Source of the DNA: Edaphochlamys debaryana
Taxonomy: Eukaryota > Chlorophyta > Chlorophyceae > Chlamydomonadales
NCBI GenBank assembly: GCA_016858145.1
Contig: JAEHOE010000021.1
Span: forward strand, 744,001 to 808,000
DNA: 64,000 nt
Reading direction: 5' to 3'
Shown here one piece after another: positions 32,701 to 44,600 of the stretch; position 1 is the first letter of the stretch, and every line of letters begins with the position of its first letter. The notes beneath the pieces are model-generated. The model worked only from the letters and a program-made list of their open reading frames with translations. It was not told the DNA's origin and did no database searches. The position numbers were made by a program, and so were the translations under genes.

Positions 32701-34700
32701 CAGCTTGCCCCGCCGGCCCCGCGCCCCACTCCACCAGCGCCGCCACCGCCGTGTTCTCGTTCCACACGCGCACGTCGTTGCTCTGGGAAGGGGGTGTAAG
32801 AAACAATTTCTTAGAGAGGCCCCGAGGAGGATAGGGGAGGAGATGACGACCGGCAAAACACTCGCTGCTTTGTTTCGCCTGGGACCAGAAGCCGCGGCGC
32901 AGCGCAAACGGCCGCAGCTTGACCCCAATCATCACCGACACGGGAAGCTGTCGTACCTGCAGCAGTAGTCGTACGGCCTCGTACGGCAGTCCGACGAGCT
33001 GGGCGCGCTTGGCGGGGCAGTCCATGACCAGCTGGGCGGGGGGGGGGGGCAGTCAGATTGGAGGGTAGGTGAAGAGCCTCGGCCTCGGCACCTCACTGTT
33101 ATCCACTGAAGGGCAAGTCCCAGCTCTTTCACGCCCCCAGTCCCTTTCCCTCGCTCCCCCCCCCCACCTCTAGGTCCCCCAGCTCCGACACCAGCTTGTC
33201 CACCAGGCGGGAGAGGGCACCTGGGGGGGGAGGTGGGGGGGGGAGGAATGGAAATCACGGACAGCGGTGGGGGCGGGTGGGGGAGGGAGTCACGGACAGC
33301 GGCCCCAGGAAGCCCATCCAGGCAAGCCTCGACTCCGTCCTCTACCCGTCCTCTCCCCCCCCGCTTGCCCCTTTCGCCTTCCATCCCTTACCAACCTCCC
33401 CTCTTCCCCCTCCCCCCCCTCCCCTACCTGACAGGGCCCCCCCAGCTAGCAGCACCTCCGGCAGCCCGTACAGCCCCAGCAGCGCCTCCAGGCTAAGGCC
33501 GGGCAGGGGCAGGCCCGCGAAGGCCCCGTTGACGGCCGCCAGCAGCCGCGAGCAGCCGTACTGGTCGGCCAGGAGCAGGAGGGAGAGCAGCGCGGGGGGG
33601 GCCAGGCCGGGGGGCAGGCGGCCTGGGGGGTAGAGGAGAGGGAGGGTTCAGAGAGTGGGCTTGCAGGGACGCGCAGCCAGAGAAAGCCGATCTTGGCTGT
33701 TGAAGGCTACCGTCTCTAGGTCCGTCGCCACCTTCCTTCATCCCTCGAGCTCAACACTCGCTCCTCCGAGCACAATGGCTTACCCGTGTACATGAACCGT
33801 AGCATTGTCTCCGCCGCCTCCGCCTCCTCCTCGCCCGACACGTACAGCGTCAGCACGCCGCCGCGGCCCGCCGCCGCCAGGCCCCCTGCGGCTGCGCTGC
33901 CGCCCGCCGTATCGCCGCCACCGGCCGCCGCGCCGCCGCCGCCGCCGCCAGCGGAGGCGCCAGGGCCCGAGGGGGTCCAGTTGCGCAGAAGCGTGCAGAA
34001 GTACTCACTCGTGGCGGCGAGCACGACGGCGTGGACGGGGTAGCTTCGCAGCGGCGGCGGCCGGGGCGGCGGCGGCGGCGGCGGCGGCACGCGCACGGTG
34101 CGTGGCTCGGCGTCGCCGGCGCCAGTGCCGTCAAAAGCGGTGGAAGGCAAACCGTCGGGCTTGTCGCTCGCCCAGAACACGGCGCCGCCGCCTCCGGCGG
34201 CGACGGCGGCGGCAGCGGCGGCGTCGGCGCCGCAAGCGCTGGCCCAACTGGCACACCGACTCGGCGACGCGGGGCCCTCAGCGGAGGTGTCCGCCTCCGC
34301 CTCCGCTGTCCCCGCTGCCCCCGCCGCCGCCGCCGCCGCCATCTCAGCTGCGTCGGGCTCGTTCGCTTCATCGTCACCGCCAGAAATGGGCGTCAGCGCG
34401 CCGCCGCCCCGCCAGCCCGGCGGCGCGGCGCCGTCGCCGTCGTTGTACGGCAGATGGGCGAGGGCCCCGTACATCACGTGGGCCAGATCCGCCGATCCTG
34501 GTGCCGATGCGGATCGCGCCAGGGACAGGGCTGATTGGGCGAGTGGCTGCCGCGGCGGCGGCGGCGGCGGCGGCGCCGCCACGCCTGTCAAAGCCGCGGC
34601 CGCCGCTGCCCGGGCTTGCTCCGCCTCCGCCGCTGCCTCGGGAGTCCGAGCCTCCTCCTCCTCAACGGCATCTGGGCCGGCCGGCCAAAGAGCGGGCCCC

Positions 34701-34732
<32 letters not shown>

Positions 34733-36030
34733 GTGAACAGCCGCCATCGAGGCCGAGGCGCTGCTGCCTGCCCTGCCAGCACCGCCGCCAGCCGCCGCCG
34801 CCGACCCAGACGCTGGGCGCTGGTCTCTGCCTGGCCGGGTGTCGGCGGCTGCCGCACCGCCGCTGCTGCCAGGGGCCACCGCCGCTGGCGGCGGCGGCGC
34901 GAGAGGCAGCAACGGCCGCGGCCCTGCCCGGGGCCTGCTGCTTCCGCTGCTTCCGCCGCCGCCGCCACTGGCGGATCCAGGGTGGGCTGCGGCAGCAGCG
35001 GGCGCGAACGCTGAGAGCGCCGATGACGAAGCCGGCCCCGAACCGGCAGCGGCAGCGGCAGCGGCGGCGCCGACAGGCAGGTGACGGCGGCTTACGTGAC
35101 CTGCCGCCGCCGTCCTGCTGCCGCCAACTGGCCTGCCTGCCTCGCCGCCGCCGCTGACCCGCTGCGCACTGCTGCCGCCGCCGCTGCCGCCGCCGCCAGA
35201 CGGCCGCGACTGCAGGCTCGTCAGGCGCCCGCCGCCCCTTCCGCCGCCGCCGTCAGCACCCTCTGCTGCAGCGCTGCGCCAGCCCTCCACGCCGTTCCGC
35301 CTCGCCGCCGCCGCAGGCGCCGCCGTCGTCGCTGCGCCGCCGCCGCCGCCGCTGGCGGACGCTGCGTTGGCGGGAGTGCAGGCCCGGCGGATGGGGCTGG
35401 GGGCGGGTGGCCCGGCCAGAGCAAGCTGGTCATCCGAGGTCTCAGCCGCGTCCTGAAAGGAGGCACAAAGTGGCAGAGATCGAGCAGGCAGAGCTCGGGT
35501 TTGGGCTCAAACTCGCAGCCGGACCGAGCAGGAACCGAGCAGGCCGGTGGGTCACGCGCTGTTCGGCTGGGCGGCCTGAAGCACAGGTTGCGGGCGTTTC
35601 CCGCTGCTGCGGCCGCTGCTGGTCCTGCTGCTAGGGGTTCCTGCTGCTAGGCCGCAAGGGTAAGAACCCGGCGAAGCGAGCGAAGGCCGACCCAGCAGGG
35701 GCCCCTGCAAGGCTTGCAGAGCCCCCCCCCCCTACCTCGCTGCTGGGCGGGTGCGGGCGCAGCTCCAACACGAAGTCCGAGAACTGCAGCCACAGCAACA
35801 GCGACCGATAACGCTGATCATAGCACGAAGCGAGAGCATCACGTGAGCAGCAAAGGTCGGCAAGGTTGCGGCGCCCGGGCGCGTAACTGCGCCCCGCCTC
35901 GAATGCAGCTCCCCACCTGAGGGTTGAGCCAGAGCCAGTCGAAGCAGGGCGCGGGAGGCGCGGGCTCCTCCGCGTGCCGCGGGGGCGGCTGCCCCGCCGG
36001 CGCAGGGGCCACTGCTGCGGCCCCGGTCAT
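29795..36030 (-). CDS. BTB/POZ-BACK protein with a C-terminal TRAF-like domain; split BTB
   Basis: Twelve exons: 36030-35917, 35783-35736, 35452-33784, 33622-33428, 33220-33168, 33031-32957, 32782-32615, 32507-32037, 31594-31523, 31285-31205, 30174-30080, 29915-29795; 1053 residues. The start CFDWLWLNPQ/FSDFVLEL matches the first BTB strand of plant POB1/LRB-like proteins. The rest of the BTB fold (YPVHAVVLAATSEYFCTLLRNW ... LTLYVSGEEEAEAAETMLRFMYTG) begins only near residue 523: some 460 residues of Ala/Gly/Pro low complexity separate them. A BACK region (LPPGLAPPALLSLLLLADQY, MDCPAKRAQLVGLPYEAV) follows. The C-terminal part (GFHWWLRYDLDAS; VGLWGFFGLTPDRDEAAW; WLRCTIEECQ) resembles the TRAF-like ends of these proteins. 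Such proteins are usually substrate adaptors of Cullin-3 ubiquitin ligases; that role is inferred. Confidence 0.85.
31905..31932 (-). repeat. Echo of the BTB gene exon 8 end and donor
   Basis: The block CCACCTGCAGCGACCACGTG near 31907-31926 repeats the real exon end/donor block at 32033 (CCACCTGCAGCGACCGCGTG) with about 23 of 25 matches, 126 bp downstream in the transcript sense. Confidence 0.85.
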
Positions 36031-36746
36031 GGCACTCCGCCGCGCGCGGCCTCCCCCGCCGCCGCCGCCGCCGCCGGGCGCCGCTGCTGCCGTGGCTGCT
36101 GCAGCGAGAGGGGCTGGGCTGCGGCGCGCTCGGTGCGCCGAGCGACTGGGGGATGAAACTTGCGCGGCGTTGCCTCGAGCAGGCAAGTGAGGGCCAGAGC
36201 GGGATGCGCGATACGCAATGCTGTTTGGGAAGGTCAGTCGCAATGTGCGAGCTGAGCGAAAGGCAGCAGCGCAGGTGCGCGAGGGGTCATGGCGGGGCCG
36301 AGGAGGCCTCATCGCGAAAGCCTTGCCTCGGCCGCCTCAGCGGCCCCCCCTCGCGCTGCCGCGACCCAGCGGCGACCCTGCCTCGCTCGCCCTCCCTCGC
36401 TCGCCCTTTGACCCGTGCTCGCTGTCGCGATCGGGACTGCCTCGCAACACGGTCCTTACAATTTAGCAGCTCTCTCTCGGTGCTTGCCCGCACCAGTCTC
36501 GGTCCGCTTGCGCGGCTTCGCGCCCGTTATTGTTCAACCTCACTCTGCTCTCTCCTGCCACCCTCTGCGCTATCTAGCGCGCCTCTAAACAAAATGCGTC
36601 GCCCCGCGCTTCCGCCTCATCCCTCGCTGGCCCTCCCGCCTCGTCTCCGCCCTGCCGCCTCCTCCCTGCCGCCTCCTCCCTGCCGCCTCCTCCCTGCCGC
36701 CTCCTCCCTGCCGCCTCCTTCCCTGGCAAGCTCCTCCGCCGCTCGC
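36031..36746. other. Between the BTB gene start and the upstream minus-strand gene
   Basis: It holds the BTB promoter and the 3' end of the plastid membrane protein gene. TTACA at 36456-36460 is a TGTAA signal on the minus strand, 287 bases after that gene's stop. A 14-bp minisatellite lies at 36651-36726. Confidence 0.5.
36651..36726. repeat. 14-bp minisatellite, about five copies
   Basis: The unit CTGCCGCCTCCTCC repeats almost perfectly about five times directly after the minus-strand stop at 36747, so it lies in that gene's 3' untranslated region. Confidence 0.8.
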
Positions 36747-38338
36747 TCAGAAGTCTCCCGCCAGCTTGTACAGCCCCAGCGCCGGCCCCACGAAGCGGAA
36801 GATGACCCAGGAGCCCAGGATCACGAACACGGCGCCGAAGGCCACGCGGTTGGTCCTGCAGGGGCGAGGGAGGGGCAGGAGGGGGACGTGGTTGGGCGGC
36901 GGCGTTGGTGCGGCGGAGCCGTGGAGTCAGGGGCGAGGGGACGGGGGCAGCTGGGAGGACGGGGGCCAGGAGGGGCAGGAGGGGGGCGTGGTTGGGCGGC
37001 GGTGTTGGTGCGGTGGAGCCGCGGAAGCGGGAGGGGAGAGAAGATCTTCCCGTGGCCCTGCCTCGAGTGGGTTCCCGAGGGAGATAGGGTGATGGTGATG
37101 CTCCCCTGTGCCCGTCAAGCCTCAACGGGTTGCCGGACGGCACCCGCAACCGGGCGCCGCAGCCACGGCGCTCCAGTGCACCCCTGCCTCAGTCTCAACT
37201 GTTCATGTCTTGCCGTTGCGAGGCCGGCTCCCCACGAGTCGGGATCCGTGCCGGGATCTGTGCCCCCAACGAGCCAAACACAGGCCCTTCAGGCCCATCG
37301 GGCTGGTAGGCTGCCGGCACAGGCCTCCGAGCGCGTTGACCTCCGTGCCTTCGTTCGTCAGCGCGCCACGACACCCCTGCAGGCACCCCTCCAGGCATTC
37401 CCCTGCTTTGTTTGGCGTACATGCTAGCAAGAAAGCAGAGCATACACGCCTGCCGCCGCCGCCCGAGCCGTCTATGCCGCGCCTGGGTACTGCTCTTTCC
37501 GCTTGCTTTGGCGCAACACGTTTGGTAAGGAGGGTCAGCACACAGAATCCGGGCACGCACCAGAAGATGATGCCGCGGCGGCCCAGGTAGAGCTCCGTCA
37601 GCCTCTTGCCCAGGTCCATCTGGTCCCAGCCCTCGGGAAACAGCTGCCCCTCCTTCCACTCCGACCTGCAACGGAGAGAGCAGGGGGGGGGGGTAGGACG
37701 GTTGATAACAGGCGGCGGCAGCAAATGCTGGGAGAGCAGAGTGTCAGCTAGGGGGCCTGGGTGCTGGGGCCACATCGGTTGAGCTACGCAACTGCTGGGA
37801 CCCTCCCGTTCAGCCCTCTCTGCCCAGTCATGTGAGTCTCCCGTCGACCCACATGTTCTCGTATTGAGAGTCAATCTTGTTCGAGGTCTGGGTCATGCCG
37901 CGGATGGGGATGGGCCTGGCAAGGCCAGCCGAGGGCGGGCGCGGAACCGTGCCCTGCGAGGCGCGGTGGGGTTGGGTGTCGGCTGGGGGTGGTGGCGGGG
38001 AAGCCGGCCTGGGTGGTTTGAGCGCGTCGCGCGCGCAATTGCAGCTCTTGAACGAGGTTGTCAAATTTGACACGGCCCGTCGCAGCGCCGGCGAGCGACG
38101 GGCGCGGGACGTGCGCGCAGCTCATCCCACCGACCTTGCCCCGGATGCTGGCCTCCAGACGTTCCAGAGACTCCTCCTTCGCCTGCACACCGCTGGTGGA
38201 CGGCCCATCCGCGTTCGTCGGGGGCTCAGCGCGACGCAGAACTGACCGCGCTGGGCGAGCGGTGATGGCTCGCGGAGCCGCTACGAAAGGCCGCAACCGC
38301 ATCGAGCTACAGGAGTGCATCTGGGTGGTTGATGCCAT
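36747..38338 (-). CDS. Small plastid-targeted single-pass membrane protein
   Basis: Four exons: 38338-38135, 37887-37853, 37665-37561, 36855-36747; 150 residues. The N-terminus is basic, Ser/Ala-rich and lacks acids (MRLRPFVAAPRAITARPARS), typical of a chloroplast transit peptide. The mature part reads SQYENMSEWKEGQLFPEGWDQ, then LGRRGIIFW and a hydrophobic helix (VAFGAVFVILGSWVIFRFVG), ending ALGLYKLAGDF. I recall similar thylakoid proteins conserved in plants but cannot name the gene with confidence; function unknown. It is head to head with TRAP-beta, 467 bp between starts. Intron 3 contains a tandem duplication of about 100 bp. Confidence 0.8.
36865..37030 (-). repeat. Tandem duplication of about 100 bp in intron 3 of the plastid membrane protein gene
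   Basis: Two copies of a G-rich block containing GTGGTTGGGCGGCGG and TTGGTGCGG occur at about 36870-36922 and 36970-37024. Confidence 0.8.
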
Positions 38339-38805
38339 CGCACTACGGTGGGTGGGCTAGTTTCACGCGCAGGGGGCAGCGATGGCTTGCAGAAAGCTCC
38401 TACACGCAAGACAGCTGAAAGAAGCACGATGCGAAGGACACGGAATTTGTCAAGCTTGTGCTTGCAGCAGTGCACTGCTTCGGCGCCCCGAAACACCATG
38501 GTGCATTTTGTGCGACCTCGATGCAGCACGGGAGCCCGGTCTGCTCGCCCCTCGCCCCAGCGCCTTTTGAGAGCTCCAGTCGATAGCCGTGATCAAGGGC
38601 TATCCATCCGTGCCCATAACGACGGCCAACTCTCCAAGCCGGGGCCTGCGTGTCTGCTCTCGAGTACGGCAGGAACCATTGCCGCTCGGAAGTAGCAGCC
38701 CCCCTTGCGCCTTTCAGCAATAGACCCAACACCGCATCACCCCGACATCCTCCTCAACCAAACCCCGACCCTTGCTGCCTGTCCAGTGCTCAGCGACTCG
38801 CCACC
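38339..38805. promoter_or_regulatory. Divergent promoter region (plastid membrane protein / TRAP-beta)
   Basis: The 467 bp between two outward-facing start codons hold no gene. It must carry both core promoters and 5' leaders. No TATA box is evident. Confidence 0.55.
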
Positions 38806-40139
38806 ATGCGTCGCGATCTGATCTCCGGCCTCCTGGCCCTGCTCATAGCTAGCTCGCTTATGCTGTCGCCCATCCGTGCCGAGGAGGAGGGTGTCGCTGA
38901 CGCTGTTGAGGAGGACGACGAGTACGCTGACGCCCAGCGCGCATTCCTGGTTGTGCGCAAGTTTGTGAAGGACGACGTGGTGGTGCAAGGAAAGAACGTT
39001 ACCGTGGACATCGACATTTACAACTCCGGCGTGAGGTGAGCTGATCTGGGGACACCACAGCGTCTGTGGGCTGCTGCTGACATCGAGCGCCTGTGGGCTG
39101 CAGCACCGCCGATGCCGTCAAGTACGTCGACGCCCTTCCCGCCGAGGCCACGCTTCTCGAGGGTTCCCTTACGGTTGACCTGGGCAAGGTGACTGTCGGC
39201 TCCCACGTTAAGCACACCTATGTCATCGTCTTCAACACGGGCGCGACCGGCGTGACTCTGCCGAGCGCCAAGGTCACCTACATCGCCGAGCCTGACAGCA
39301 CCGAGACCGCTGTGAGTTTGGCCTGGGCCGTGGCCCATGATGAGGTCGGAGAGGGGGTGTCGGGAAGCTTGGTGCTCACCCCGGCTGTTGCGCTTCCTCG
39401 TTCCGCAGGAGGGCGAGTCCACCGCCATGAAGCTCTACGTCATGACCCCCGTCCAGCAGCTGCAGCGGTACGCCCTGCAAGCGGTGAGTCGGGGCTGGAG
39501 ATGAGGGATAAGGCAGGGCGGAGGCACGAGGGGACCCTGGGACGGCGGGGCTAGGGTGGGATACCTCGGACGGTGAGACTGCCACGGCCTAGTTGCCTTG
39601 AACTCGGTCATCAGGGCCGACAGCCCGCTCCTGGGCCATCCAGCAAAGACCCGTGTCACTGAGGCGGCCTTTGGTGACTAGCCTGGCAGTCTCCAGTGTC
39701 CTTACCGAATGGCCAGCCTCTCTGACATTTGGCTTTGCGGGATGCGACCTCCCGGCGCTGATTGCATCAGTCATGGCAGCTGGCACTTGGGCATGTAGGC
39801 AGGCAGTGGGTGGGTGGGAGTGGGTGGAGGCAACACGTTTTACGGGCGCCCCAGGAACATACAGGCTGACAGCCGCCACTTACAGCAGTCCTCGAGCTTG
39901 GAGGACCGCCACGACCTCGTGTCTCACCTGGTCTCCTCCCCCCGTTCCCTCCCCCCTGCCAGGGCGTCTACGCCAGCCTGGGCTTCGCCCGCACCCCCGC
40001 GGACTGGCGCAATCTGGCCATCCTGATCGGCACCGTGAGCACCGCCCTGGGCGCCAACTGGATGGTGAAGAAGGCGAAGGCCTCGTCCGTTAACCGGAAA
40101 CGCGCGGCCGCTCTGCGCGAGCTGGAGAAGGACGAGTAA
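38806..40139 (+). CDS. SSR2: Translocon-associated protein subunit beta (TRAP-beta/SSR2)
   Basis: Four exons: 38806-39035, 39104-39311, 39409-39483, 39963-40139; 229 residues. The start at 38806 (CCACCATGC) gives a signal peptide (ISGLLALLIASSLMLSPIRA), an acidic stretch, and the family's luminal domain (AFLVVRKFVKDDVVVQGKNV; DIDIYNSGVRSTADAV; TVGSHVKHTYVIVFN). Near the C-terminus DWRNLAILIGTVSTALGANW is a membrane helix, followed by a basic cytosolic tail (KKAKASSVNRKRAAALRELE). The protein is part of the Sec61-associated TRAP complex of the ER membrane that assists import of some secretory proteins. Length and layout agree with plant and animal homologues. Confidence 0.95.
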
Positions 40140-41610
40140 GGACCAGGCTACTGGCTAGCTTAGCTTAGCAGCACGGTACGCCTCAGGATCTGGCTGGACA
40201 GCGTGTATCAGCCTGCTCCCGGTTGGCGGCCGCTCAGGCGGCACACCGGTGACTGTGGTTAGGGGCCACCTGTGGACAACGCTCGCACGCCGAAGCGGAC
40301 TCGAGGAGCATTGGCATAGGTAGATGTGGAGGACGCTCGGCATAGGCATACCGGTAGGCAGAACAGAAGGGGGGGGTACGATGACTGTGGTGATACTAAA
40401 GCCTGCAAAGGCTGAAAGCGTGTGTGCGGGGCCCAGAAACGAGCAGACCAGGACCTGACCGCGTCGCACCCGACGCATTGACTGGACCAATTGATCACTA
40501 CAACAAGATGACTTAGGACGTGTAAACTCAATGGGCCGATGCTGTGCCACATGACTCTCTGATCACGCGCGCCGCCACTGGCGCGCTGTAGCTTGAGCAG
40601 CTGCCCAGCCGTGCGCGGCTGCGTCCACCAGTCTGCGTCATACGCATGCCTAGTCGGCTGCGGCCGGTTGCCCCCCATCTCCGACTGGTCCCAAGTCCCT
40701 CCGCGAACGGTGCGTGTGAAGGGCTGCTCGATTGAGCCGACGGAAGCGTGTGTGACAGCTGGCCGGCCGGGAAGAGGACCAAGGGCGCCGGCTGAGGGTG
40801 GGCAGGCCCGTCAGGGCGGGCCTGACGCGTTGGCTCTTTGGGCGCTCGTGCAGAAGGCGCGTTCCTTACTGCCTGCCACCCCGCCAGCGCTCGCCTCCTG
40901 TGCACCGTAACCCCTGCGGCGCTATCCACTGGGGGCCGACCGCATGACGGATACGCCAGGTGGCTGTTCCCAGCACCGGCACATCCCGGGTCGCCCGTGC
41001 TACCTAGGGGCTGTGCTTACGCCCTGCTCCGCCTGAGTCTGCCAGAAGGCGTCACAAGGTCCGCTTGCAGTTGGGACTAAGGAGGCGCACGATGGACCTG
41101 CCCAGATCCTGTCTCCACACAGCGGCCTACCCTCGATCGCCTCAGCTACCTGCGTCACCCTTGCCGTTCCGTCACCCCTGCCGTTCCGTGCCGTTGCCTT
41201 GCCGTTGCGACGTTCCGGTTCTGCAGGCGAGTAGCGCGGCGCACCCCTGGACGCGCCGGCGGTGCCGAGGCCCAATGTGCACCCGTCGGCAGCTCTATGC
41301 GCGCGCGCCAAGCAACGCAGTGACAGCACACATGACAGCAAGCACAGCACGCCTGAGTCTCTGCCTGCCCGAGTCCCAAGTCCCGCACAATCCCGTGTCT
41401 CCGCCCCGGTCCGCCCCGGCCTCCTCCGCCTCAGCACGACACGCCCGTCGCCACATCGGCCCCCTGCCTCAACGATCCGACCCACACAATCCCACGTCCG
41501 GCATCCCGCCTCCCGCCCCCCTCTCCTGTCTCACACCCACGCACACTTCACTCCACTCCCCACTCTCCCCTCGCCCCGCTTCTTTCCCCAGCCCCCTGCC
41601 CCGCCTGCCG
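40140..41610. other. Intergenic between convergent genes
   Basis: This holds the 3' ends of TRAP-beta (+) and the AI-2E-family gene (-). Long open frames exist on both strands but show no motif, splice logic or family pattern. A short imperfect tandem (TTGCCGTTCCGTCACCCCTG) occurs near 41160-41210. Confidence 0.4.
40521..40525 (+). terminator. Candidate polyadenylation signal TGTAA
   Basis: This lies 382 bases after the TRAP-beta stop; the assignment is by motif and position. Confidence 0.4.
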
Positions 41611-44600
41611 TCACCCGCCCTGCAGCGCCGGAGTCAACCCCGTCGCCCCCCCGGGCCCCTCGTCTTGCGACGCCGACGGCCCCCCGGCTCCGCCCGCTGC
41701 TGCTGCCGCCGCCGCCGCCGCCGTGGGGGCTTTGGCCTGCTTGATGACGGAGAGCTCCCGCTCCCCCACCTCCCGAATGCTGTGCTTGGGGTAGCGGATC
41801 TAGAGAGGAAGAGAAGAGGAGAGGAGAAGACTTAGCCAGGACTTAGCCAGGAAGCCGGGTGGGAAGCGGGGCAGAAGGGTCCGAGGGTGCATGCAAGCGC
41901 CTCAGCTGCCCCAGGGTCCGGGGGCACTGCCTGGCGTTGAGACCCCTGGACCCTCCAGCCCCTGATTGAGTGATGGCTGCCGCCTCCCCAGCGGTCCCAC
42001 ATGCTGGCCCCGCCCAAACTTCCACACCGCCCTTTCCCCTCAAACTATCCCCGTCTCCTCGTCTCCCAAGCGCTCCCTTTTGCCACCCGCTCCCGCTCCC
42101 CTCCACTCGCTGGCTGCCGCCATACCTTTCGTGCTTCCAGTCTCTAACTCGTCAATGATCATTTCCCCCTCCCCCTCCCCTCCCCCTCCCCTTCCCTCTC
42201 CCCCTCACCACGTAGTCGATGACGAACACCGTGGAGGGCACCGCCAGCAGCAGCCCCCACACGCCCAGGTTGTGCTCCGCCACCAGCAGCACAGACAGCA
42301 CCTGGGGAGGGGGGGTAGGGAAAGGAGGCGTGGGGTGGAGGGCATGGTTATGCAGAAGAGAGGGCAAGGAGAGAGGGGAGGGACAGGCCTCGGGGCTGGG
42401 GTTCTGGGTCCGGTTCCTCAGGTTAACCGCTGCATTCCGCTCCCTCATCTGCCTGCTCCCCTTGCCATTGCGGGGATAGGCTTGCCGTGAGCGAGTGCAG
42501 CTTGAGGTGTGGCCTCCCCTCCCCCTCCCGTCCCCCTCGCCTCCCCCTCCCTCCCATCTCCCCCTCCCCACACCCCGCTCCCCCGCCCACACACTCCCCC
42601 TCCCCCCTCACCATGAGCGGGTGCAGCTTGAGGTGCGCCGAGTATATCGCGGGGTTGAGGGCGTAGGCCTCCACAAAGTGGACCATGGCCACCATAACGA
42701 TGCACTGGGGGGGGGGGAGGGGAGTGGGGTGTGTGGGTGCGGGGAAGAACGGAAGGATGGGTGGGTGGTCCCGGCATGGACACAGACAAGGTCGCTCGCT
42801 CCGGGCGCGCCCACCTCTGAGCGCGCCTACCCTGCCCCACACAAGCTTCCTCGGGGCTGTGCCCGTGCGTGCCCACGCACCCTCAACGCCCCTGGGCCCG
42901 AGCCTTGGCGACCCGCTTCTACCCCGCCACGACTGTCCAAGTTTCAGCTCGCCCAACCCCGTACGCCCCCCCCCCCTTCTTTCCTCAGGCCCCCACCATG
43001 GCCAGCTTGGCGAATCCGTACTCGGTCAGAGCCACGAAGCCAATGGGCACCTGGGGGGGGGGGGTCGGCAGCAGGGGTATGCTTATGAGCGGGAAACGAC
43101 ACCGGTAAGGCGGCGGCCGGCGAGCCCGATGCGGGTCGGCAGCAGGTGTGGATATTCAGTGTCATGCCAGGGTCCAACCAGGCAGCCGGAGATACAAGCT
43201 TGCCTTTGCTCTCACACGCTCTCCCCTCCGCCCCCCGTTTCCCCCAACCCCCGCTACCCTCCCAGTCCCCTTCCCAGTTGACCTCCCCCAAGCACACCCA
43301 CCGTGGATATGATGCAGCCCATGATGGGGATGAAGGAGCAGAGGAAGACGAAGAGCGAGAGCAGGCCTATGCCGGGGATGGCCAGCAGCCACATGCCCAG
43401 GGCCGTGAGGGCGGTGTTGACCACAGCGATCTGGGCCTGGGGGTGTGGGAGGGGGAGGGGGAGTAGTGAGGGCAGGAGGCAGGTGCAGTAAGAGGTTATA
43501 GACGATGAAGGTCCAGCCCTTGTCTCTCACCTTCCTCCTCTCGCCCTTCGCTCGTGCTCTCCCCTTTCCCTTCCCCGCTACCCTACCCCCACCCCCACCC
43601 CACCCTCCCTCCTCCCCTCCCCTCCCCACCAACACCACCTCCTTCCTCCACCACCCCCTCCTCACCTGCACCTGCAGCGCCTTCCCGAACAGCGCCCCGA
43701 ACACCGTCAGCACGGGCGCCACCTCGTTGAACACGGGCGCCAGGCGGGAGGTGCGCAGCGAGGACACGCCGCGGGAGATGGCGGGCATGTCCCACACGAT
43801 CAGGAAGCCCAGGATGAGGCTGACCAGGGCCTGGGAGAGGGGAGGAAGGGGGGAAGAAGGGCGGGAGGCGGGGGGTGTTTGCCGCTGAGCGGGATCGCAC
43901 CGACGCCAGGGAAGGCGGGGGGAAGGGCAGGGGTTGGGAGGGCGCTGACGTGCAGAGAAGGCCCACCCGCCCTCCCCGGCCCTGCAGGCCGCTCGGGCCT
44001 GACCCCACCCCTCCTCCCCTTGTCTCCTTTCTCTGACACCCACCATTCACCAAGCCCTCTAGCCCCTACGTCTTCCCCCCCTCTCCCCTCCCTGTACACA
44101 CCCCCTTCTCGCCTGCAGGCTGAACTTGGCCACCGACTTGAGGAACAGGCCCGTGTACTTGGCGGCGGTGTTGGTGTAGCCCTTAAGCATGGATGACACT
44201 GCCAGGCCCAGCTGCGTGCTGCGCTCGTTGCCCCACACCTGGGGGGCGGGAGGTGGTGGAGGGGTGAAGGGCGGTGTTTGGGGGTGGAGTGGGATCGCGT
44301 CGCCTACGCCAGGCAGGCTTTGCTGGTGTTTGTGTTTGGGCCCGGGAGGGGGTGCGTGACAGTGGGCGGCTTGAACTGGAGGGACCGCGTCGTCGCGACA
44401 GCTCGGCTGCACGGCGGCGTGGTCGGTGGGCGTGGGGCGGTGCACTCGTGGAGGTGAGGCGCCCCTCCCCACGGCCTGCCACCGCCTGCCACCGCCCGCG
44501 AACTGCTGCCGTCACACTCTCCGTCGTCCCTGCCTCTGCCTTAGTCTCAGGCTTTGCTTGTGCCTCTGCCTCTGCAACCACATCGCGCCCCCTCGCCTGC

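Noticed and set aside
33805..35157. 450-codon Arg-rich open frame on the + strand
   Set aside because: It is antisense to the Ala/Gly-rich exon 3 of the BTB gene; composition and lack of motifs mark it as a shadow.
40140..41610. Genes in the TRAP-beta/AI-2E gap
   Set aside because: Open frames on both strands lack family motifs, start context and splice logic.
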